Below, in pieces: positions 1 through 6,480 of a stretch of DNA of 12,370 nt. This DNA is from an uncultured Blautia sp. (GTDB lineage: Bacteria > Bacillota > Clostridia > Lachnospirales > Lachnospiraceae). Position 1 is the first letter of the stretch; each line of letters begins with the position of its first letter. Below the pieces are notes generated by a model. That model was not told where the DNA came from. It did no database searches and worked only from the letters and a program-made list of their open reading frames with translations. Location of the stretch: contig CAKRRX010000076.1 of the NCBI GenBank assembly GCA_934394595.1, positions 1 through 12,370 on the forward strand, in the 5' to 3' direction. The position numbers and the translations under genes were made by a program.

Positions 1-13
1 TGTGGAAATGTAG
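1..13 (+). CDS. 3' end of an upstream gene (partial), possibly the NuoF-like hydrogenase subunit
   Basis: Reading the frame that starts at base 2 gives Val-Glu-Met followed by TAG at 11-13, only 14 bases before the hydA start and overlapping its ribosome binding region. Such tight spacing suggests a co-transcribed gene ending here. In clostridial trimeric electron-bifurcating hydrogenases the gene before hydA is usually the NuoF-like flavoprotein subunit, so that is the best guess. Three codons cannot identify a protein, so this rests on context only. Confidence 0.3.
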
Positions 14-27
14 AGGGAGGACAGATT

Positions 28-1716
28 ATGGGTACAATGACAATTGACGGCAGAAAAGTCGAATTTACAGATGAAAAGAATGTCCTGACTGTAATCCGCA
101 AGGCAGGCATCAATATTCCCACACTTTGTTATCACTCAGAGGTTTCTACATTTGGAGCCTGCCGTCTGTGTACGGTAGAGGATGACAGGGGGAGAACCTT
201 TGCTTCCTGCTCTGAGGAACCAAGGGATGGAATGGTAATATATACAAACTCAGGAAAAATCAAGAAATACAGGAAGCTGGTAGTAGAGTTGCTCCTGGCG
301 GCTCATTGCCGTGACTGTACCACCTGCGTAAAAAGCGGAGAGTGTGTGCTTCAGGAACTGGCACATCGTCTTGGCGTACATAACATACGTTTTCAGAATA
401 CAAGAGAGCAGTATGAAATTGATAACAGTTCCCCATCTTTGATCCGTGATCCAAACAAGTGTATCCTTTGCGGCGATTGCGTACGTGCCTGCGAGGAACT
501 TCAGGGAATCGGTGCATTGAATTTTGCATATCGTGGAACAGAAGCTATCGTGATTCCGGCATTTAATAAAAAAATTGCAGAGACACAGTGCGTAAACTGT
601 GGACAGTGCCGTGTATTTTGTCCTACAGGAGCGATATCCATCAAGACCCATATGGATGAAGTGTGGGAAGCACTGGCAGATCCAAATGCACGAGTGGTGG
701 CACAGATCGCACCAGCGGTACGTGTTGCTGTGGGAGACCATTACGGACTTACCAAAGGCCGCAGTGTAATGGGCAAGATTGTCAATGCCCTTCACAGAAT
801 GGGCTTTGATGAGGTTTATGATACCTCATTCAGTGCAGATCTCACCATTATGGAAGAGTCTGCAGAATTTTTGAACAGGATAGAAAAGGGAGAAAATCTT
901 CCGCTTCTGACTTCCTGCTGCCCGGCATGGGTGAAATTTATCACAGACCAATATAAAGAGTTTATTCCGAATCTTTCTACCTGCAGATCTCCTCAGGGAA
1001 TGATGTCCGCAGTGATCAAAGAGCATTTCCGTGATCCGGAAAATGCAAAGGGAAAGAAAACCGTCATGGTATCTGTGATGCCGTGTACAGCAAAGAAAGC
1101 AGAGGCAATCCGCCCAAACAGCTTTACAGATGGAGAACAGGATACAGATGTTGTCATTACCACAACAGAACTGATTCGCATGATTGATAATTTTGGGCTC
1201 GATTTTGCGCAGCTGGAGCCGGAAGCCTGTGATATGCCATTTGGATTTGGTTCCGGAGGCGGTGTGATCTTTGGCGTGACCGGTGGTGTTACAGAGGCGG
1301 TTCTTCGAAGGCTGAGTACGGATCATACAAAGGAGACCATGCGTGAGATCGCAGAATGCGGTGTGCGTGGAGATGAAGGAATCAAAGAATTTTCTGTTCC
1401 CTACAAAGATATGGAAATTAAGGTCTGTGTAGCCAGTGGCCTTGCAAATGCCAGAAAGGTCATGGAACGGGTAAAGAACGGGGAAGCCCAGTATCATCTT
1501 ATCGAGATCATGGCGTGTCGCCGTGGCTGTATCATGGGTGGCGGACAGCCGGTACGTGCAGGAGCCAGGACAAAGGCTGCCAGAGCAAAAGGTTTGTACA
1601 ATGCAGATAATACCATGCTGATCAAGAAATCTGATGAGAACCCGATGGTTCTGGAATTATATGAGGGATTGTTAAAAGGTAAGGAGCATAAGCTTTTGCA
1701 CAATGAATTTTATTAA
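28..1716 (+). CDS. hydA: [FeFe]-hydrogenase catalytic subunit, HydA type with multiple FeS clusters
   Basis: Catalyses reversible H2 formation/oxidation at the H-cluster in the cytoplasm. The domains read in order. A plant-type 2Fe-2S domain has C34, C45, C48 and C61. A His-Cys3 4Fe-4S site has H93, C97, C100 and C106. Two 4Fe-4S ferredoxin motifs follow (C145/148/151/155 and C188/191/194/198). The H-cluster domain has all three signatures: TSCCPAW (C297 proton-transfer Cys, C298 ligand), MPCTAKKAE (C353) and MACRRGC (C497, C501) followed by GGGQP. A small-subunit-like tail completes 562 residues. All ligands are present, so it should be active. The architecture matches HydA of NAD- and ferredoxin-linked (bifurcating) HydABC complexes, whose other subunits would lie upstream. 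The ATG at 28 has GGGAGG at 15-20; an ATG three codons later is a weaker option. The bifurcating assignment is inferred from family and context. Confidence 0.95.
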   Translation: MGTMTIDGRKVEFTDEKNVLTVIRKAGINIPTLCYHSEVSTFGACRLCTVEDDRGRTFASCSEEPRDGMVIYTNSGKIKKYRKLVVELLLAAHCRDCTTCVKSGECVLQELAHRLGVHNIRFQNTREQYEIDNSSPSLIRDPNKCILCGDCVRACEELQGIGALNFAYRGTEAIVIPAFNKKIAETQCVNCGQCRVFCPTGAISIKTHMDEVWEALADPNARVVAQIAPAVRVAVGDHYGLTKGRSVMGKIVNALHRMGFDEVYDTSFSADLTIMEESAEFLNRIEKGENLPLLTSCCPAWVKFITDQYKEFIPNLSTCRSPQGMMSAVIKEHFRDPENAKGKKTVMVSVMPCTAKKAEAIRPNSFTDGEQDTDVVITTTELIRMIDNFGLDFAQLEPEACDMPFGFGSGGGVIFGVTGGVTEAVLRRLSTDHTKETMREIAECGVRGDEGIKEFSVPYKDMEIKVCVASGLANARKVMERVKNGEAQYHLIEIMACRRGCIMGGGQPVRAGARTKAARAKGLYNADNTMLIKKSDENPMVLELYEGLLKGKEHKLLHNEFY

Positions 1717-1764
1717 ACCATGAACAGAATATATAATTTCAGTTTCGCGAAATTCGTAAAAAAT

Positions 1765-1793
1765 GAATAAGAAAAAGCCCGACTGCATAATAT
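1765..1793 (+). promoter_or_regulatory. Possible sigma-E (mother-cell) promoter for spoIVA
   Basis: GAATAA at 1765-1770 and CATAATAT at 1786-1793 are separated by 15 bases. This resembles the sigma-E pattern, an ATA-containing -35 and a CATA-type -10, that drives spoIVA in Bacillus. A transcript from here would begin near 1800, leaving an approximately 80-base leader. The -10 matches the family consensus only partly, and the region is AT-rich enough to give such matches by chance. Confidence 0.3.
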
Positions 1794-1876
1794 TTAGAGG
1801 AGATTTATGAATCAGAGTCTTTTATAAACAGGCTCCAGAACACACCTCAAATTATTTCAGGCAGGAGGGCTTTTTT
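1772..1876 (+). terminator. Long hairpin ending in a T-run: probable hydA terminator that overlaps the spoIVA ribosome binding site
   Basis: Bases 1772-1786 pair with 1861-1875. There are 13 Watson-Crick pairs, interrupted only by a tandem G·A/A·G step (1781-1782 opposite 1865-1866), which can form stable sheared pairs in RNA. The 3' arm ends in six T (1871-1876), as in an intrinsic terminator. Inside, 1797-1800 can pair with 1845-1848 (extended by a few A-T pairs) and 1815-1819 with 1831-1835, giving a three-helix fold. The 3' arm contains AGGAGGG, the spoIVA ribosome binding site (1864-1869). The long 74-base interior is unusual for a simple terminator, so it may instead be a regulatory leader. 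The pairing is seen in the sequence; the function is inferred. Confidence 0.5.
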
Positions 1877-1878
1877 AT

Positions 1879-3348
1879 ATGGAGAATTATCAGGTTTACC
1901 GGGATATACAGGCCAGAACAGGCGGAGACATATACATAGGCATTGTTGGCCCTGTACGCACCGGAAAATCCACCTTTATCCGGAGATTTATGGAGCTTGT
2001 GGCATTGCCACAGATGGAGGAAAAACTTCAGGCAGAAGTAAGAGACCAGCTGCCTTTAAGCGGAGCAGGTAAGACTATCACTACCGTAGAACCCAAATTT
2101 ATTCCAAAGGATGCAGTAGCTGTTACCCTGGGAGAAGATCAGAATGTAAAGGTGCGCCTGATCGACTGTGTGGGTTTTATGGTAAAAGATGCAGGGGGAA
2201 ACATGGAAGAGGGAAAGGAGCGAATGGTCAAAACACCCTGGCAGCCAAAGGCAATCCCCTTTCAGGAAGCAGCCAGGATTGGCACGGAAAAAGTCATAAA
2301 AGAACATTCTACCATCGGACTTGTCATCACCACAGATGGAAGCTTTGGGGAAATACCAAGGGAGAACTTTATAAAAGCAGAGGAAGAAACCATCATAGAG
2401 CTGAAAAAGCAGGGTAAGCCATTTCTGGTTCTTGTAAATTCCCAGCTGCCCCACAAAGAGGAAACCAAAAAGCTGGCCCGGGATATAGAACTGACTTATC
2501 AGGTACCGGCGCTTCCCGTGAACTGTGAACAGCTGAAAAAGGAAGATGTTACCAGGATCCTTGAGGAGATTCTCTATGAGTTTCCTATTACGGAAATCCG
2601 TTATTTTATTCCAAAGTGGGTAGAAATGCTTCCAAAGGATCATGAGCTGAAAGCCCAGATCTTGTCACAAATCCGGGAAAAAATGAAAAAATCCAGTCAT
2701 ATACGTGATATTACCAGGGAGTCTGTAAAACTGGATGGCCCCTATGTACAGGACACACTTCTTGATCATGTGGATCTGTCTGACGGAATCGTACAGGTGA
2801 GAATTCAGGTGAACGATCAGTACTATTACAAGATGCTTAGCGAAATGAGCGGAATTCCAATGGAAAGTGAGTATGAACTGATCCATACAATGCGGGAACT
2901 GGCAGATATGAAGGAAAAGTATATAAAAGTGCAGGCAGCCCTGGAATCCGTATCAGGAAGCGGTTATGGTGTTGTGGTTCCAGAACTTTCGGAAATCCAG
3001 CTGGAGAAACCGGCAGTGATCCGGCAGGGAAATAAATATGGAGTAAAAATAAAATCCAAAAGTCCGTCGATCCATATGATACGTGCCAATATTGAGACAG
3101 AAATTGCTCCTATTGTAGGAACACAGCAGCAGGCGGAGGATTTGATCACTTATATCGGACAAAGTGAACAGCGGGGAGAAAGTGTCTGGGAAACAAATAT
3201 TTTCGGGAAATCTATTGAGCAGCTGGTACAGGATGGAATTCGCACAAAACTGGCTGCCATCAGTGAAGAAAGCCAGGTGAAGCTGCAGGATACCATGCAG
3301 AAAATTGTAAATGACAGCAAAGGCGGGCTGGTTTGTATTATTATTTAG
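1879..3348 (+). CDS. spoIVA: Stage IV sporulation protein A, spore-coat basement-layer ATPase
   Basis: Polymerises by ATP hydrolysis on the mother-cell face of the forespore membrane, where it anchors the coat and is needed for cortex assembly; in Bacillus it is recruited by SpoVM. The N-terminus carries the family's RTGGDIY segment and a Walker A motif GPVRTGKST (residues 24-32, K30 catalytic). The GKTITTVEPKF segment contains the two sensor threonines (T68, T69), and a Walker B-like strand holds D96. The C-terminal domain ends in a hydrophobic GGLVCIII, the part that contacts SpoVM and the membrane in the family. The length of 489 aa is close to the usual ~492. The start is set by AGGAGG at 1864-1869, nine bases upstream. 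The gene stands alone, converging on a small minus-strand gene. Expression during sporulation under sigma-E is expected from the family. Confidence 0.96.
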   Translation: MENYQVYRDIQARTGGDIYIGIVGPVRTGKSTFIRRFMELVALPQMEEKLQAEVRDQLPLSGAGKTITTVEPKFIPKDAVAVTLGEDQNVKVRLIDCVGFMVKDAGGNMEEGKERMVKTPWQPKAIPFQEAARIGTEKVIKEHSTIGLVITTDGSFGEIPRENFIKAEEETIIELKKQGKPFLVLVNSQLPHKEETKKLARDIELTYQVPALPVNCEQLKKEDVTRILEEILYEFPITEIRYFIPKWVEMLPKDHELKAQILSQIREKMKKSSHIRDITRESVKLDGPYVQDTLLDHVDLSDGIVQVRIQVNDQYYYKMLSEMSGIPMESEYELIHTMRELADMKEKYIKVQAALESVSGSGYGVVVPELSEIQLEKPAVIRQGNKYGVKIKSKSPSIHMIRANIETEIAPIVGTQQQAEDLITYIGQSEQRGESVWETNIFGKSIEQLVQDGIRTKLAAISEESQVKLQDTMQKIVNDSKGGLVCIII

Positions 3349-3371
3349 GTGCTAAAATAGGGGTACATCGA

Positions 3372-3407
3372 AAAAAGGCAGAACAGGAAATATGTTTCTG
3401 CCTTTTT
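3372..3407. terminator. Bidirectional intrinsic terminator between convergent genes
   Basis: A perfect 12-bp inverted repeat (3372-3383 with 3396-3407, core GGCAGAA/TTCTGCC) encloses a 12-base loop. It is flanked by an A-run on the left and a T-run on the right, so it can terminate transcription on both strands. It lies 23 bases after the spoIVA stop and 11 bases beyond the stop of the minus-strand small gene, exactly where a shared terminator is expected. Confidence 0.88.
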
Positions 3408-3418
3408 GCATGTAAAAA

Positions 3419-3577
3419 TTAATTTTGCCTGTGAGCATGTTCTTTTTTCCACTGAGCCAGAAATTCCAGCTGTTCCTGGTCGGAGAGTGCCTGGGAAATG
3501 GGATCATTTCCAGCTGCAATACAGCACAGAAGAATAAGTGCCTGAAGCATAAAGAACAACAAAATAAGTAAAATCAT
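3419..3577 (-). CDS. Small single-pass membrane protein, 52 aa, unknown function
   Basis: The ATG at 3577-3575 (minus strand) opens 52 codons ending in TAA at 3421-3419. A full AGGAGGT ribosome binding site lies at 3589-3583, five bases from the start. The protein begins with a very hydrophobic segment (MILLILLFFMLQALILLCCI, residues 1-20), followed by a charged cytoplasm-type tail of about 30 residues containing SDQEQLEFLAQWKKEHAHRQ. A perfect ribosome binding site, clean transmembrane-plus-tail layout and a shared terminator with spoIVA argue for a real gene. It has no recognisable domain. Similar short proteins with an N-terminal anchor and a D/E-Q-E...F/Y-L...W-K tail are common in Clostridia, but I cannot name a family. 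A promoter may lie at 3664-3636 on the minus strand. Whether it acts in sporulation like its neighbour is unknown. Confidence 0.75.
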   Translation of the reverse strand: MILLILLFFMLQALILLCCIAAGNDPISQALSDQEQLEFLAQWKKEHAHRQN

Positions 3578-3635
3578 ATAGGACCTCCTGTGGAATTACT
3601 GAAATGATAAGGAAAGTATTTACCAGAAAAAATAT

Positions 3636-3664
3636 TTTATACATTTTATGTGGTAAAAGTGGAA
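3636..3664 (-). promoter_or_regulatory. Possible sigma-A promoter for the small membrane-protein gene
   Basis: Read on the minus strand, TTCCAC (3664-3659) and TATAAA (3641-3636) are 17 bases apart, an acceptable housekeeping arrangement. The start point would be near 3629, giving a leader of about 50 bases. The -35 match is moderate and the area is AT-rich, so this is tentative. It overlaps the -35 of the plus-strand promoter at 3660-3665. Confidence 0.3.
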
Positions 3665-3688
3665 ATTTGTATATGATTTTGGTATAAT
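3660..3688 (+). promoter_or_regulatory. Extended -10 sigma-A promoter upstream of the exported wall-protein genes
   Basis: TATAAT at 3683-3688 is a perfect -10 with a TGn extension at 3680-3682, and TGGAAA lies 17 bases upstream (3660-3665) as a 4/6 -35. The start point would be near 3695, giving a leader of about 100 bases before the first gene at 3797. This is the best promoter in the window. Confidence 0.65.
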
Positions 3689-3702
3689 AAAGTGAACTCC
3701 TT

Positions 3703-3733
3703 TTTACAGAAAAAGGAAATTATGTGGTACAAT
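3703..3733 (+). promoter_or_regulatory. Second possible extended -10 promoter for the same gene cluster
   Basis: TACAAT at 3728-3733 is also preceded by TGn (3725-3727). TTTACA at 3703-3708 sits 19 bases upstream, which is longer than ideal. It would start near 3740 and give a leader of about 55 bases. It could work in tandem with the promoter at 3660-3688. Confidence 0.4.
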
Positions 3734-3796
3734 CTGTAAAGAACTTCGGACAGATGATATGTCTGCTTCGAAACTGATATTCAGGAGAGGAAATCA

Positions 3797-4897
3797 ATGA
3801 AAAAGAAAATGGTCGCAATGGTGCTTGCAGCTGTCCTTGCAGTGGCTCCCGCACAGGGAATATATGCAGAGAGTGCAGATGCAGCAGGCAGCACTACAGT
3901 CACAGAAGTGCAGCAAAAGGTTCAGCCGGGCTGGGTGAAGGTTAAGAAATCCTATCGCTGGAGACAGGAGGACGGAAGCTATCTGAATACACCGGGCTGG
4001 GTGACCCTTGAGGGAAAGATATATTATCTGAAGAAAGATGGCACACGCTATACCGGCTTTTTTACCTTAAATGGCAAGAAATACTATCTGAATCCTTCCC
4101 TCACCTATGGGTTCCGCAGGGTTAATGGAAAGAGATATTATTTTGACTGGGCTACCGGAGCTGTCCGCACCGGCTGGCAGACAGTGAAAAAGAAAACCAG
4201 GTACTTCCTGAAAGCGGGCAACATGGCCAGCAGCCGCTGGATCAATCTCAAGGGTAAATATTATTTTATCAAAAAAGATGGAACCTGTGTACCGCCGTCG
4301 ACCTGGCTGAAGGTAAAAGGCAAACAGTATTATATCAGCCAGAAAGGCTATCGTGTTACCGGTTCCCAGAAAATCAATGGGAAGAGGTATTTCTTCCGAA
4401 AAGACGGTTCCCTGATTACAAATCAAAGTTCCTATAAAGTAAAGGGGCAGTATTATGAGATCGGGGAGAATGGTGTAGCTGTAAAGGTATCTGCAATGAA
4501 GGCACAATGCTATAAGAAAGCCCGGGCATTTGTTGCAAAGCATACCAGCTCCAATATGTCCAACAGCCAGAAGTTCCGCACCTGCTTTAATTACCTTATG
4601 GCTTACACTAATTTTAAGCCGTGGATCAATCCTACAGATGCTGAATTTAAGACAACCTCCTGGCCGTATAAATATGCCAGCTACATGTTTGATAATGGGC
4701 TTTCCGGCAGCTGTTACGGTGTTGCCAGTGCTGTTGCTGCCTGTGCAAAGGTACTTGGATATGAGCCATATGTGATTGCCACCACCGGTGACCATGGTTT
4801 TGTCATGATCGATGGACTTTATTATGACAATATGGGACCACTTTTTGGGGCATCCACACATTTTGCCTATACCACCAGATCTAAAGTGAAATTTTAA
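3797..4897 (+). CDS. Exported cell-wall-binding repeat protein with C-terminal transglutaminase-like domain
   Basis: A 366-aa secreted protein. Residues 1-24 are a signal peptide (KKK, hydrophobic core, cleavage after GIYA). From about 45 to 228 run roughly nine ~20-residue wall-binding repeats of the choline-binding-like type (pattern G-W/F-hydrophobic...NGKxYYF..DG), unusually rich in lysine. Residues ~236-366 form a compact transglutaminase/cysteine-protease-like domain with a visible triad: C306 in GSCYG, H333 in GDHGFV, D344 in YYDNMG. It probably acts outside the membrane, held to the wall by the repeats; whether it cross-links, deamidates or cleaves is not evident. The ATG at 3797 has AGGAGAGG at 3783-3790. 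It is the first of four co-directional exported-protein genes, two of which share its repeat type. The fold assignment is from motifs only. Confidence 0.85.
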   Translation: MKKKMVAMVLAAVLAVAPAQGIYAESADAAGSTTVTEVQQKVQPGWVKVKKSYRWRQEDGSYLNTPGWVTLEGKIYYLKKDGTRYTGFFTLNGKKYYLNPSLTYGFRRVNGKRYYFDWATGAVRTGWQTVKKKTRYFLKAGNMASSRWINLKGKYYFIKKDGTCVPPSTWLKVKGKQYYISQKGYRVTGSQKINGKRYFFRKDGSLITNQSSYKVKGQYYEIGENGVAVKVSAMKAQCYKKARAFVAKHTSSNMSNSQKFRTCFNYLMAYTNFKPWINPTDAEFKTTSWPYKYASYMFDNGLSGSCYGVASAVAACAKVLGYEPYVIATTGDHGFVMIDGLYYDNMGPLFGASTHFAYTTRSKVKF

Positions 4898-4914
4898 AGC
4901 AGCAGGTCTGCTTT
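4896..4914 (+). other. Small stem-loop at the stop codon of the first wall-protein gene
   Basis: AAAGCAG (4896-4902) pairs with CTGCTTT (4908-4914), a 7-bp stem with a 5-base loop that begins within the stop codon. There is no T-run after it (GAAAAA follows), so it is not a good terminator. It could be an mRNA-stabilising or processing element between the first and second genes. Confidence 0.4.
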
Positions 4915-4953
4915 GAAAAATATAATCCATAATTAAGAAGGAGTATATGAACT

Positions 4954-5586
4954 ATGAAAAAATGGAAAAAATTACTTATTCCGGCAGTCTGCCTTTTCCT
5001 GATGCAGGCACCGGTGATCGCTTCAGCTGAAAGTGATACTACGACAGGAGTGGCAGCAGAGACCACAGTAACTCCTACCCCGGTTCCTGCCAAGAATGGT
5101 GTGATCAAAGAGAAGAATAAGCTTTACTACTACAAAAATGGTGTGAAGCAGAAAAACTGCTGGGATCCTACCAGAACCTATTACTTTGACAAAAAAGGCG
5201 TGGCAGTTACCGCACGTAAGGCTTATGGCTCCAAGCAGAACATTGTAACCAAAAAGATCGGCAAGAAGACTTACGGTTTTGATGTCAATGGACGCAAGGT
5301 AAAAAATGGCGTTTATGCAGATGCAAAGGGCAAAGCATACTATTTCGATAAAAAGGGCGTTCTCAGTGCAAAGAAATCCAAAAGGATCAATGCTGCAGCT
5401 AAGCCTATGTCCACCACAGGTTCCACTCTTCGCAAGCTCCTTGGCAAACCAATCAGGACAAAAAGTGCAAAATCCTGTTATAGTGGAGTGAAGAGAGACT
5501 ACAGATGGATCTACTCCCACATTATTGTACAGGTTGGTAAGCAGACCAACGGAGATTTCCTTGTATATGGTATACAGGCACGCTGA
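4954..5586 (+). CDS. Exported cell-wall-binding repeat protein with small C-terminal BamE/BLIP-like module
   Basis: A 210-aa secreted protein, strongly basic. The signal peptide ends at about residue 25 (cleavage after VIASA), followed by a Thr/Pro/Val linker with TPTPVPA. About four or five wall-binding repeats with YYYKNG, YYFDKKG, GFDVNG and YYFDKKG cores span residues ~46-140. The last ~55 residues (from STTGSTLRKLLGKP) differ: a short helix, LGKP, a conserved-looking SC, an aromatic strand pair (RWIYSHIIVQV), then a final strand. This order resembles the small BamE/SmpA-BLIP fold common in clostridial exported proteins, and lacks the transglutaminase domain of its neighbours. AAGGAG at 4938-4943 is ten bases before the ATG at 4954; a nearer ATG at 4947 is out of frame. 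Probably a wall-attached accessory protein; the fold comparison is inference. Confidence 0.75.
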   Translation: MKKWKKLLIPAVCLFLMQAPVIASAESDTTTGVAAETTVTPTPVPAKNGVIKEKNKLYYYKNGVKQKNCWDPTRTYYFDKKGVAVTARKAYGSKQNIVTKKIGKKTYGFDVNGRKVKNGVYADAKGKAYYFDKKGVLSAKKSKRINAAAKPMSTTGSTLRKLLGKPIRTKSAKSCYSGVKRDYRWIYSHIIVQVGKQTNGDFLVYGIQAR

Positions 5587-5674
5587 TCCCAGAGTATTTT
5601 GGAAGTATAACGGAAATTTTTTCAGAGGCAAACGTGATATCAAAAAAGATATAGAAAAACAGGAGAGAAATAGT

Positions 5675-6442
5675 ATGATAAAGTTAAAAAAATCACTGGC
5701 AGTGATCCTGTCACTTACTCTGACTTTTGGAGCAGGAACTCCGGTATTTGCAGCAGGGGAGACTGCTGCAGTACAGGCAGAGGCTGTTTCCACAGAGGCA
5801 CCTGCGACAACTCCGGCAGCTGTTAAGAAACCTCCGAAAACCGGATTTTACACAGCAGCAGATGGAAAGACCTACTACTACAAGAACCGCAAAAAAGTCA
5901 CCAATAAATATGGAATCAAGATCAAGGGAAAATATTACCGCATCAGTAAGACTGGTGTTGTTACCAAAGTGTCTGAAGCAGAGGGACTTGCAGGTATCCG
6001 TCTTGATAAATGCGGCGGAAGCTTAAGAAAAGCTTTCACCTGGAGTTCTACCAATATTCGGTATTGGGGAAATGTGGGCAAGCCAAGAAAAGGCCAGAAT
6101 GAAGTTGCCTACTATGCAACCTATGGCTTTAAAAACGGAAGAGGAGACTGCTACGTTATGGCAGCAACCTTCTGTATGATGGCAAAAGTAAAAACCGGTA
6201 AGACCGTATATATGGTAAAAGGTACTGTACCTCAGGCAAACGGCAAGAATGGCCCTCACGGCTGGTGCGAAGTCAAATGGGGCAAAAATAAGACCTGTGT
6301 ATATGATCCGAACTTTGCCTATACTTACAGAAACACCAAGGTAAAACACCACAGTGGTTATAAATTCACTTATTCTATGCTTGGAAAAGGCCATGGCCTT
6401 TACAAATATAATCTCAAGAAAGTAAAACGCATCAAAGCATGA
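5675..6442 (+). CDS. Exported transglutaminase-like protein with short wall-binding repeat region
   Basis: A 255-aa secreted protein. The reading frame is open upstream to 5525, but the true start is the ATG at 5675, which has AGGAG at 5661-5665 and opens a textbook signal peptide (cleavage after TPVFA, residue ~26). An Ala/Thr/Pro linker and two wall-binding-like repeats (YYYKNRKK, GKYYRISKTG) reach residue ~100. Residues ~125-235 form a transglutaminase-core domain with C159 in RGDCYV, H195 in PHGWCEV and D211 in VYDPNF, the classic spacing for the family. Its catalytic region is more canonical than that of the protein encoded at 3797-4897, so the two are not simple copies. The C-terminus is very basic. 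Expected location is the wall or outer membrane face; the substrate is unknown. It is the third gene of the exported cluster. Confidence 0.85.
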   Translation: MIKLKKSLAVILSLTLTFGAGTPVFAAGETAAVQAEAVSTEAPATTPAAVKKPPKTGFYTAADGKTYYYKNRKKVTNKYGIKIKGKYYRISKTGVVTKVSEAEGLAGIRLDKCGGSLRKAFTWSSTNIRYWGNVGKPRKGQNEVAYYATYGFKNGRGDCYVMAATFCMMAKVKTGKTVYMVKGTVPQANGKNGPHGWCEVKWGKNKTCVYDPNFAYTYRNTKVKHHSGYKFTYSMLGKGHGLYKYNLKKVKRIKA

Positions 6443-6480
6443 GATGACACAAAGAAAATGACATAAGGAGACGACAGATC

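Noticed and set aside
250..1497. Long minus-strand open frames opposite hydA
   Set aside because: They are shadows of hydA, whose every cluster-binding motif is on the plus strand. They are Cys/His-rich only because of complementary codons, with no start signals.
1743..1752. Palindrome TTTCGCGAAA after hydA as an operator
   Set aside because: Ten bases of symmetry with no repeated copy or matching promoter; expected by chance at this length in AT-rich intergenic DNA.
5636..5655. Small hairpin around GATATC...GATAT before the third wall-protein gene
   Set aside because: A five-pair AT-rich stem with an A-only loop and no T-run is too weak to call a terminator or regulatory site.
5525..5674. 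N-terminal extension of the third wall protein (open frame upstream of 5675)
   Set aside because: It overlaps the end of the previous gene, has no ribosome site and would bury a textbook signal peptide 50 residues in. The ATG at 5675 with AGGAG is the real start.
5023..5793. 256-codon minus-strand open frame opposite the second and third wall-protein genes
   Set aside because: It spans two genes with clear signal peptides and ribosome sites on the plus strand, and its translation shows no domain or ribosome site.
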